From NCBI GenBank assembly GCA_017458805.1, contig JAFTAC010000582.1, forward strand, positions 1 through 14,527: a DNA stretch of 14,527 nt, written 5' to 3'. Shown here one piece after another: positions 1 to 7,200 of this stretch. Each line of letters opens with the position of its first letter. The stretch's first letter is position 1. Below the pieces are notes generated by a model that was not told where the DNA came from, did no database searches, and saw only the letters and a program-made list of their open reading frames with translations. A program made the translations under genes and the position numbers. This stretch comes from Victivallales bacterium (lineage in GTDB: Bacteria; Verrucomicrobiota; Lentisphaeria; Oligosphaerales; Oligosphaeraceae).

Positions 1-179
1 GCCAGAGCCGCAGGACCCGCCAGACCCGCAAGGCCCGCCAGACCCGCAGGGCTCGCCAGACCCGCAGGACTCGCCAGAGCCGCAAGGCCCGCCAGACCCG
101 CAGGGCTCGCCAGACCCGCAGGACTCGCCAGAGCCGCAAGGCCCGCCAGAGCCGCAAGGCCAGCAGGGTCCGCCAGGTC
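1..179. repeat. GC-rich 9-bp tandem array with 18- and 54-bp higher-order units
   Basis: The stretch is built from about twenty 9-bp units alternating between cgccagaSc and cgcaRgRcY forms, which gives an 18-bp period. Six consecutive units form a 54-bp block that is repeated exactly (36-89 and 90-143). The array degenerates after about 162. The period is a multiple of three and all three forward frames, plus at least one reverse frame, are free of stops, so it can be coding in several ways. One forward frame (from base 2) reads as Pro-rich triplets ending in Gly/Asp/Glu and finishing in a collagen-like GQQGPPGPP. A reverse frame reads [G/A/S]-[L/P]-A triplets. The window edge cuts the array, so its full length is unknown. 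Confidence 0.9.
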
Positions 180-263
180 CGCCAAGGCTGCAGAGGTGCT
201 CGCTTCACCCATGGCTATATCCGTGTCACCGTTAACGCGGCTACCATTCTGATTTCTGATTAG
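3..263 (+). CDS. Possible 3' end of a repeat-containing gene (frame uncertain)
   Basis: The forward frame starting at base 3 stays open through the repeat array and into unique sequence, ending at TAG 261-263 just before AT-rich intergenic DNA. The unique tail reads GARFTHGYIRVTVNAATILISD in pieces (GARFTHGYIR then VTVNAATILISD), which looks like ordinary protein sequence. In this frame the repeat would be an unusual Arg/Gln/Thr/Lys-rich tail. The other two forward frames stop at 233-235 and 250-252. A collagen-like reading lies in the frame from base 2, so a frameshift between repeat and tail is possible. A reverse ORF starting at ATG 212-210 and running off the window edge is an alternative. 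I do not recognise a family, and the start is outside the window. Confidence 0.25.
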   Translation, partial: QSRRTRQTRKARQTRRARQTRRTRQSRKARQTRRARQTRRTRQSRKARQSRKASRVRQVRQGCRGARFTHGYIRVTVNAATILISD

Positions 264-318
264 TTACATCAATGTATTTTAACTTTCAAAGCAAAATGCA
301 TAAAAAGGTAATTTCAAA

Positions 319-1719
319 ATGGATTGTTCAAAAGAGAATCAAGATTTACCGGAATCATTGACCGAGCAACAAGGGAATGAGAAGTCTTGTCCATTCAGCG
401 AGCGTTTTTTGCAGGTAATATGGAATGAGCGTCACTTGCAGCACAATATGCAAACAGAGAATGGGGAAGTGGTTCGGGTCATATCGCCAGGGACATGGAA
501 TCTGTCTGCAGGGCCAGATTTCAAGGGGGCAACTATGCTGGTGGGCGGCAGCCTTGTCTCTGGAGATGTCGAGATACATCGCGTCTCCTCGGACTGGCAC
601 AGGCACGGCCATGATTCCGATGCGAATTACGGCAATGTCGTGCTCCATGCCGTATGGATTGACGATGTGCCAGTGCAGAATGGAACTATGCAGACCGTTG
701 TGCTTTCAAAGTACCTGCAGTCGGACTGGGAGCATTTTCTTTGGGAGCTTGAAGATGCCTGCTACCCCTACTCCAGGCAGGTTGCTTCGGGCGAATGTGC
801 ACTGCGGTGGGCGTTGACGGACGACAGTTGTGTGTGCGTCCTTTTGAAGAGCGCGGGAGTGGCGCGTTTTGCCTCAAAGGGCTCTGCCATGATGCGTGAA
901 GCTGTTTCCCAGGGAGTCGAACAGACCCTTTACGAGATGATGTTTGAGAGTCTCGGTTACAAGAACAACCGCATTCAGTTCAGAACGCTGGCGCGGAATG
1001 TTCCGCTTGAGCAGTTGCTTTGCCTTGAATCAGATGAAAAGCGCCGTGCATTGCTGTTTGGGATGGCAGGGCTGCTGCCTGACATGACGCTGGAGGAGGT
1101 GCGCCCTGAATGTCGGCAGGAGGTTGCAAGCCTTTGGGACGCCTGGTGGAGCATGGGGCTTCGGCCCTCCAAGAAAACAACATGGAATCTGGCGGGAATG
1201 CGTCCATACAACTCGCCCTTCCGACGGCTGATGGCAGGTTATGAAATGCTGTGCGCCTGCAATTTCACCCCTGCCGCCTGGCTGCGCAGTCTGTCGCATA
1301 AATGCACGACGACAAAGGAGCTTCTGACATGCTTTTCAGCACTGAACAAGTCGGATTCCCCCTGGCGTCCATACCGCGACTTCGGGCACACCATCAAGCC
1401 AGCAGCCGACTTGCTTGGGCAGAGTCGGCTGCTGGACATGGTCGCTAATGTCCTGTTGCCCTATCTTGCAGGGTTGTCTGAACTGGAGGCAGGAGCCGAT
1501 TCTCCAGGCGTGGAACTCGCCAAAAAACTCTATTTGGAACTGCCTCGATTGCAGGAGAACCGCCTCATCAAAGAGGCTGTCCAGCGCTTTCTCATACCGC
1601 CTAGCCGTGAGGTGGATTTGGTGAAATATGCCTGCCAGCAGCAGGGGCTTCTCAATATCTACAGCACTTTCTGCCTGGCGCTTGACAACAACTGCGAACT
1701 TTGTCCTCTTAAACAGTAG
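319..1719 (+). CDS. DUF2851 family protein, function unknown
   Basis: This 466-aa protein matches the DUF2851 family known mainly from Bacteroidetes and PVC bacteria. The family signature is in the N-terminal quarter: GTWNLSAGPDFKGA (58-71), GDVEIH (82-87), SDWHRHGH (91-98) and YGNVVLHAVW (104-113). The dense conserved Asp, Glu and His residues suggest a metal or catalytic site, but this is inference and no activity is established to my knowledge. The C-terminus holds four cysteines, C439, C452, C459 and C462, with spacing C-x12-C-x6-C-x2-C. No signal peptide or TM segment is visible, so it is probably cytoplasmic. The ATG at 319 is preceded by a weak AAGG about 10 bases upstream. It stops 12 bases before the -35 box of the aspS promoter, so it is probably a separate transcription unit. 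Confidence 0.85.
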   Translation: MDCSKENQDLPESLTEQQGNEKSCPFSERFLQVIWNERHLQHNMQTENGEVVRVISPGTWNLSAGPDFKGATMLVGGSLVSGDVEIHRVSSDWHRHGHDSDANYGNVVLHAVWIDDVPVQNGTMQTVVLSKYLQSDWEHFLWELEDACYPYSRQVASGECALRWALTDDSCVCVLLKSAGVARFASKGSAMMREAVSQGVEQTLYEMMFESLGYKNNRIQFRTLARNVPLEQLLCLESDEKRRALLFGMAGLLPDMTLEEVRPECRQEVASLWDAWWSMGLRPSKKTTWNLAGMRPYNSPFRRLMAGYEMLCACNFTPAAWLRSLSHKCTTTKELLTCFSALNKSDSPWRPYRDFGHTIKPAADLLGQSRLLDMVANVLLPYLAGLSELEAGADSPGVELAKKLYLELPRLQENRLIKEAVQRFLIPPSREVDLVKYACQQQGLLNIYSTFCLALDNNCELCPLKQ

Positions 1720-1731
1720 GGCATTTCACTC

Positions 1732-1759
1732 TTGACAAACCTAGAGGAGCAATTATATT
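1732..1759 (+). promoter_or_regulatory. Sigma70-type promoter of aspS
   Basis: A perfect -35 box TTGACA (1732-1737) is followed after exactly 16 bases by TATATT (1754-1759), a 5/6 match to the -10 consensus. A TATAAT also lies at 1767-1772 but is 29 bases from the -35, so the first pairing is preferred. The surrounding DNA is AT-rich and intergenic. Because the TTG of this -35 box can be misread as a start codon in frame with aspS, the promoter helps reject an N-terminal extension of that gene. An identical arrangement drives the minus-strand gene at the right end. Confidence 0.7.
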
Positions 1760-1830
1760 ATTTTTGTATAATTCTTTATGTAAAACCTTGCTTTTACATA
1801 TTCCTTCCCAAATCATCCATGGAGAATCAG

Positions 1831-3183
1831 ATGTCTTCGACTACCCCTCTTGAGCGTACCCCGATTGGTGCTATTTTCAATAATCTGGACAAGCCTGTGC
1901 TTCTGCGCGGTTTTGTGGAGAACTTCCGCGACAGCAGGGCGATGGCGTTCATCGTCCTGAAGGACATTACGGGCAAGGTTCAGATAACAATTGAAAAGGA
2001 AAAGCATCCTGAACTGCTGGAAGAGCTTGCGAAAGTCACGCTGGATTCCGTGATTTCGGTGGAAGGCGTTGCCGTGGCAAGCGAATATGTTAAACTGAAC
2101 GGCGTTGAGGTGTTTCCGACGAGTCTGAAGGTGGATTCCATCGCAGACCCGCTGCCGATTGTCCGCGAAGCAATCCCCTCGACTAAGAAGAAGCCTGGCC
2201 TGGACCGTTCGGACATTGACACGCGCCTGGACTACCGCTGGGTCGATTTGCGCTCTTCGAAGAACCAGCTGATGTTCAAGGCGCAGACTGCGTTTGTCGC
2301 CGCCCTGCGCGAGTTCCTGCTGAAGAAGGACTTCATTGAAATCCATACGCCTAAGCTGATTGGCGCGGCCAGCGAAAGCGGTGCAGACGTCTTCAAGGTC
2401 GAGTATTTCGACCGCTTTGCCTATCTGGCTCAGAGCCCGCAGTTCTACAAGCAGATGGCCATGGCGGCTGGCTTTGAGCGCATTTTCGAGTGCGGTCCCG
2501 TCTTCCGCGCGGAAAAGTCGTTCACGAACAAGCACACCACGGAGTTCACAGGCTTCGACCTGGAGTTCAGCTACATCAATTCGTTCCAGGATGTGATGGA
2601 CATGGAGGCGCAGCTTCTGACCTACGCCCTGGCTGCCGTGAAGGAAAAGTACGGCGACCAGATTGCCGAGAACTTCGGGCTGGAAGTCGTCGTGCCGACC
2701 CTGCCGTTCCCGACCGTCAAGCTGGCCGACTTGTACGCTGCTCTGGAGGCTGAATACGGCTACAAGATTGCCGATTCCGAGAAGGGCGATCTGACGACCG
2801 AGGCCGAGCAGTTGAGCTATGAGTGGGTGAAGAAGCACTACAACCACGAGTTCCTCTTCATTACGGACTACAGCGCCGAAAAGCGCGCATTCTACCACAT
2901 GCGCGATGAGAACGGCATTCCGCAGGGCTATGACTTGATCTGGCGTGGTGTCGAAATCACGACGGGGGCCCAGCGTGAACACCGCTACGACGTGTTGAAG
3001 AAGCAGGCGCAAGAGAAGGGGCTGGACGAGGATGTCAAGTTCTATCTGGAGTTCTTCAAGTACGGCTGCCCGCCTCACGGCGGCTTTGGTCTGGGCGTGG
3101 ACCGCTTGACCATGCTTCTGTGCGGGCTTCACATCAACGAGGCGATGTTCCTGTTCCGAAGCCCCAAGCGCTTGACACCATAA
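1831..3183 (+). CDS. aspS: Aspartyl-tRNA synthetase, archaeal-type (probable aspartate--tRNA(Asn/Asp) ligase)
   Basis: This class IIb synthetase charges tRNA with aspartate in the cytoplasm. It has an N-terminal OB-fold anticodon domain (about 20-110, with RGFVENFRD) and a catalytic domain (about 140-450). Visible elements are QSPQFYKQ (201-208), motif 2 FRAEKSFTNKH (225-235), the aspartate-site segment GVEITTGAQREH (373-384), motif 3 GGFGLGVDRL (417-426), and the C-terminal FRSPKRLTP. At 450 aa it lacks the GAD insertion of the roughly 590-aa bacterial form, which is the archaeal/eukaryotic layout also known as a second AspRS in Thermus and Deinococcus. Such enzymes are often non-discriminating and work with GatCAB to make Asn-tRNA(Asn); whether this one does is inference. 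I place the start at ATG 1831 because GGAGA (1821-1825) lies 5 bases upstream; ATG 1819 is an alternative, and TTG 1732 falls in the promoter. Confidence 0.95.
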   Translation: MSSTTPLERTPIGAIFNNLDKPVLLRGFVENFRDSRAMAFIVLKDITGKVQITIEKEKHPELLEELAKVTLDSVISVEGVAVASEYVKLNGVEVFPTSLKVDSIADPLPIVREAIPSTKKKPGLDRSDIDTRLDYRWVDLRSSKNQLMFKAQTAFVAALREFLLKKDFIEIHTPKLIGAASESGADVFKVEYFDRFAYLAQSPQFYKQMAMAAGFERIFECGPVFRAEKSFTNKHTTEFTGFDLEFSYINSFQDVMDMEAQLLTYALAAVKEKYGDQIAENFGLEVVVPTLPFPTVKLADLYAALEAEYGYKIADSEKGDLTTEAEQLSYEWVKKHYNHEFLFITDYSAEKRAFYHMRDENGIPQGYDLIWRGVEITTGAQREHRYDVLKKQAQEKGLDEDVKFYLEFFKYGCPPHGGFGLGVDRLTMLLCGLHINEAMFLFRSPKRLTP

Positions 3184-3220
3184 TTTAGAGCTCATTGCAA
3201 AACAAACTGAAAGCAAGGAT

Positions 3221-3257
3221 GCGAAGTGTTGTTCTCAAACGGCACTTCGCTTTTTTT
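3221..3257 (+). terminator. Rho-independent terminator after aspS
   Basis: A perfect 8-bp stem, GCGAAGTG (3221-3228) with CACTTCGC (3243-3250), encloses a 14-base loop and is followed at once by seven T residues (3251-3257). It sits 38 bases after the aspS stop and upstream of the sigma-factor gene, so it separates the housekeeping unit from the signalling cassette. Confidence 0.9.
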
Positions 3258-3299
3258 GTGCCCAGCAAGAAAAAGCCACTGAAAAAAACATCGTTGTAT

Positions 3300-3343
3300 T
3301 TGGAAAATAAAGTATTGTAATAGTATAGTTGTAAGAAGTTCTT
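3300..3343 (+). promoter_or_regulatory. Candidate promoter and palindrome ahead of the sigma-factor operon
   Basis: TTGGAA (3300-3305) and TATAGT (3324-3329) are spaced by 18 bases, matching consensus at 4/6 and 5/6 positions. The GGAA core is also reminiscent of ECF-type -35 elements, so autoregulation by the encoded sigma factor is possible but unproven. A perfect 11-bp palindrome AAGAAGTTCTT (3333-3343) lies just past the -10 box, where an operator could overlap the transcription start. The region lies in AT-rich DNA between the aspS terminator and the sigma gene. Confidence 0.35.
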
Positions 3344-3363
3344 GGAGATTGTAGAGGTGATTT

Positions 3364-3987
3364 ATGAAATTACCTCTGAAGATGAAGACAACTGCGGAAA
3401 ACAATGACATGGGCTATACGACGAAACCGAGCATATTCGAGAAGATGCGTTCAGGTGATGAAATCAGCTGGGAGCATTTTTACAAGACCTACCGTGCCCT
3501 GGTCATCCTTCGTGGACGCGACCTGGGACTGGTCGATGCGGATTTGGACGAGCTGCTTTCCCGTGTCATGCTGAAGTTCTTTCAGCACTCGCAGACCTTC
3601 CGCTATGACCGTTCAAAAGGGCGTTTTCGGGACTATTTCCGCACTATGGTCACCAACACGGCATTGGATATGCTGCGTGAAAAGGAAGGACGCAAGGAGA
3701 TAGACATAGATAGCATAGATTCCAGCAATGCTTCGCAAGACAATGAACTGGACAACAAATACGAAGAGGAATGGCGCGCCCATATATTCAGCCAGGCCCT
3801 GCAAGAGGCGCGCAACTCACTGCCGAGCAGGGCGGTCCAGGCGTTCATTATGAACCATCTCCGCAACATATCCGTCCAGGAGATAGCTGCCATGCAGTCG
3901 GTCGGGAAGAGCACCGTCTATAATGACTGCAATCTAGTGTGGGATTTCCTGACGAAAGCCGTCAAGCGCATGTCCGAGGAGTATTGA
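3364..3987 (+). CDS. ECF-like RNA polymerase sigma factor
   Basis: This 207-aa protein has the two-domain plan of ECF-group sigma70 factors, which direct RNA polymerase to alternative promoters. Sigma region 2 covers about residues 35-108 (EHFYKTYRALV, DELLSRVMLKFF, then GRFRDYFRTMVTNTALDMLR). An acidic linker of about 35 residues follows, then region 4 (about 143-203) with a helix-turn-helix at about 167-190 (NISVQEIAAMQSVGKSTVYN). The start ATG 3364 is supported by AGAGGTGA (3353-3360) with short spacing; internal Met codons at 3382 and 3409 lack a comparable site. The anti-sigma-like gene follows after 3 bases and the kinase overlaps that gene. Linkage of ECF factors with Ser/Thr kinases is established in Planctomycetes, so kinase control of this factor is a reasonable inference. 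Its targets are unknown. Confidence 0.85.
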   Translation: MKLPLKMKTTAENNDMGYTTKPSIFEKMRSGDEISWEHFYKTYRALVILRGRDLGLVDADLDELLSRVMLKFFQHSQTFRYDRSKGRFRDYFRTMVTNTALDMLREKEGRKEIDIDSIDSSNASQDNELDNKYEEEWRAHIFSQALQEARNSLPSRAVQAFIMNHLRNISVQEIAAMQSVGKSTVYNDCNLVWDFLTKAVKRMSEEY

Positions 3988-3990
3988 AGA

Positions 3991-4224
3991 ATGAAACATC
4001 TTGACAGAGTAAGCATCCAGCGGTATTTAGAGAAAGACCAGAACCTGTTCATAAGGCTGCTGATACGTCTGCATCTTCTTGGTTGTGAGGAGTGTCAGAA
4101 AAGGCTCCGCGATGTAAAGGCAGAACTGGAGGAGCAGCAGCGCTTCTTCCAGGGCATCGCCCTGATGGAGCAGATAGACCAGGAGGCTGACAAGCACCCG
4201 TTGCATGAAGGAACTGGCGAATGA
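3991..4224 (+). CDS. Small HxxxCxxC protein, putative zinc anti-sigma factor
   Basis: This 77-aa protein contains H28-x3-C32-x2-C35 in the segment LHLLGCEECQKRL, the motif that defines zinc-binding anti-sigma (ZAS) domains. It lies directly downstream of the sigma gene, with GAGGAG (3976-3981) 9 bases before its ATG, and its stop overlaps the kinase start by the 4-base ATGA. Known ZAS proteins bind ECF factors, and some lose zinc and release sigma on oxidation. Unlike many, this one has no TM segment or sensory domain and ends in a charged, probably helical tail (about 38-60). It could be a minimal soluble anti-sigma or an adaptor between sigma and kinase. The family call rests on the motif and location, not on overall similarity. 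Confidence 0.65.
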   Translation: MKHLDRVSIQRYLEKDQNLFIRLLIRLHLLGCEECQKRLRDVKAELEEQQRFFQGIALMEQIDQEADKHPLHEGTGE

Positions 4225-7200
4225 CTGAGCAAGAAGTCATTGACTTTTTCGCAGGCAAGCTGGCACTCACCCCCATCGGCTTCTGCGGGGAGGGGGCCTT
4301 CGGCAAGGTACTGCTTGCCAACGACCAACTTGGGCGGCTGCTGGTTTTGAAAATCATCGATAAGGCGAAACTGGGTTCCGGGTGGATACGTGAGTTCAAC
4401 GGTCTGCGCTTCTATTGCCAGAACATCCATGACCACAGCCACCTCATCGCCATCCACCACGTCGAGGACTACGGCGACTACTTCTGCTATACAATGGAGG
4501 CAGCCGACAACATCTACAAGGGCGAGAAGGGGCAGGAGTTCTACAAGCCCGACACCCTTGAGAACCGCATCGTCAAAAAGCAGTCGTTCACACCCGAGGA
4601 GATATTGGAGATAGCTGAAGACCTGCTGTCAGGATTGAAGGTCATGCATGAAGCGGGGCTTATCCACCGCGATGTCAAGCCCGCCAATGTTATTTTCGTG
4701 GATGGAAAGGCCAAGCTGGGGGACATGGGGCTGGTAACGAACGCAACCGAGACGCACAGCTTCGCCGGAACGCCTGGCTTCCTGCCACCCGAATTAATCG
4801 CGGAGCTGGACAACAAGACCACCAACGACGCAGCTGGCGACCTCTATGCGCTGGGCAAAGTCATCTATTGCATGCTGACGGGCTTGTCCGCCAAGTCGTT
4901 CCCCGAAATACCCTATTCCCTGGTGAAGTCGCCTTTTACGAGGCGGCTCAACCAGTTTCTGCTGGTGGCGTGCGGCGAAAACCGCATGAAGCGATACAGG
5001 ACCGTCGAGAGCTTTCAAAAGGCGTTGCAGAAAGTCAAGGTCTCTTTAAGGCCCCGTTCTGCTGATGGGCATCTCGGGTGGATGCTCTGTGGGGCGGTGG
5101 CGCTGCTGGTTTTGCTGTTGGCAGTGCCGTGGGTGTTTCGTGGCTGCAACGACGATTCATCGTCGAAACGCAAGGAAACGACGGTTGCTCCTCTGGACGA
5201 ACGCCCTTCCGAGGGCGATGCGCAGAATGTGGACGCTAGTCGCATGAAAGGCGGTGGAGCCGCCGTCGAGCAGGCTGGGCCAGGGACCGCGCAGGAGGAC
5301 GCTTCGCCTCCAGAGGAAACAAAAGGCGATGATGCGGCAGAGCAGACAGGGGGTGTACCCGAGAAGGGGACTGCTTTGCCAAGGGCCGGAGAGAATGATA
5401 AAGGCGCTACCGAGCAGGCGGTGGGTGTCCCTAAAAACAAGGCCGCTTCCGATAGTGCCGGCACGGCAGGCGCAAACGCAGATGGTGGCGTCGCGGAGAA
5501 GGCGGAAGCACCCTTGCCGGAGAAACCGGCAGAGCCGGATGAACAGCAGGTGGCGGCGCAGCGAAAGGTAGTGCCGGCTGCGCGTGCATCCACCCCGGCT
5601 GGTGTGAAGCGGCCAGGGTTTCGCCTTGCCGATCCAAGGCGGATTCCGCTGGCAATTGGCTTGCGTTATACAAACGCCAGAATTCGGTTGGAGGAGCTGG
5701 GGTATGGACCGGGAAAGTTTCGTCCCACCAAGTCGGTTGATGATATAGGGAGGGATTTGGAGGATTTCAAGGCCAATTTTGAAGAGTACCGCGGGGCGTT
5801 GAGATGGAGGCAGGCAAATGCCTTGCAGGAGCAGTCAGCTGTCAAGCACCGGGCGGCAGAGCTGGACTTGACGCAGTTTGACGCGCAACGGAGCGAGGCG
5901 CTTCAGAGACAGCTGTCCGACTATGTCTCCACAAAGCTGTTCCGGCGCTCCTCCTATCCATCCGACGAGGGGATGTCCAAGAGAATTTTGGAGGAGCTTC
6001 GTTCAGGGAAGATCGATCCCAACCTGATGGTAGAGACCAGGTTTTCCATAGACGGATCGGTGCTTGCATGCACATGCAGGGAGCTCTTCCCCAATTCGAA
6101 GGAGATTGCCCGCACGCTAATCGGCCTGGGGGCGGACACGACGCACCTCAACAACGAAAGGCAGCTGCTGATGCAGACGGAGACGGGCATGACTGTGGTC
6201 TGCGAAGGCGGCTTTGACAACATGAAGGGCTTTCTGGTCGGCTTGCTTGGTAAAGCCGGAGGAAACAGCTTCCCCGTTGATGACATTGCCGAGAAGCTGG
6301 TTTTCCTCAATCACAATCTTGTGGATCAGGACGAGCTTGGAAACACGGCTTTGCACTATGCCGTGAGGCGCGGTTCCATGAGGCTGGTTGCTCTGATGGC
6401 TTGCGCGGACGCCAATCCGAACGTGCAGAATGCCAAAGGCGAGACGCCGCTGTTCGAGGCCGTGCGCTACGGCTATCGGGAGATTGAGGAGCTGCTGCTC
6501 TTCACAGGTGCAAAACCTGCCATCGCGAATACGGAGGGGAAAAAGGCGGAGGATTATCGGCGGGAAGGGCTTTTCCTGCAGGCCGTTCAAAAACAGGATA
6601 TGAAGAGTGTCCATGAGTTGCTTCAAGCTGGTATCTCGGTTGAAACATGTTTTGCCGATGGACAATCGCCCCTGTATTTTGCCTGCGAGCATGGAGACCT
6701 TCCCATGGTCAAGCTCCTTTTGGAGTATCATGCCACGCTAAAGGGATACTGGGAGCTTTGCTCGATTTTGATGTACACCCGAAAGGATTATGAAATGCTC
6801 AAATACCTTCTGGAGAAAGAGGTTATTCAGCCAGACAACCTGTTGGAACAACTCAGCGAGAACCACTTTTATAAAGAAATCAACTCCCGTTCCTCCAATC
6901 GGCCAGTACTAGCGATGAAGCGAGCCAACCTTCCAGAGGAGGAGAGAATGCGTTTTCTAGAGTTGTTCCTGCCGTTTGTCAAGAGCGATGAGCTGTTGAT
7001 GAAGAAGCACCCTCCCAAGGGCATTCTGTTGGAACGTGCGATGGCGGCCAGGCAATCCCCGCCGTTCATCGAGCGGCTGTTGCGCGCCTACAAGAGCCTT
7101 CCAGACGACTCTCCTGTGGTGGCCATCGCCATCGACTATGACTACGGAGATGAGATTGTACGGCAGCTTCTTGAGAAGAAGGCGAATCCAAATGCCTGGT

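Noticed and set aside
1..212. Reverse-strand gene starting at ATG 212-210 with [GAS][LP]A repeats
   Set aside because: It stays open to the window edge but has no clear ribosome site, and repeat symmetry makes many frames open. Kept only as an alternative reading.
1732..1830. N-terminal extension of AspRS from TTG 1732
   Set aside because: The TTG belongs to a perfect -35 box with a matched -10 box, and the extension reads as a hydrophobic, non-family peptide. ATG 1831 has a good ribosome site.
1813..3216. 467-codon open frame antisense to aspS
   Set aside because: It mirrors the confidently assigned AspRS frame, has no recognisable domain and runs across the aspS stop. It is a shadow of GC-biased codon use.
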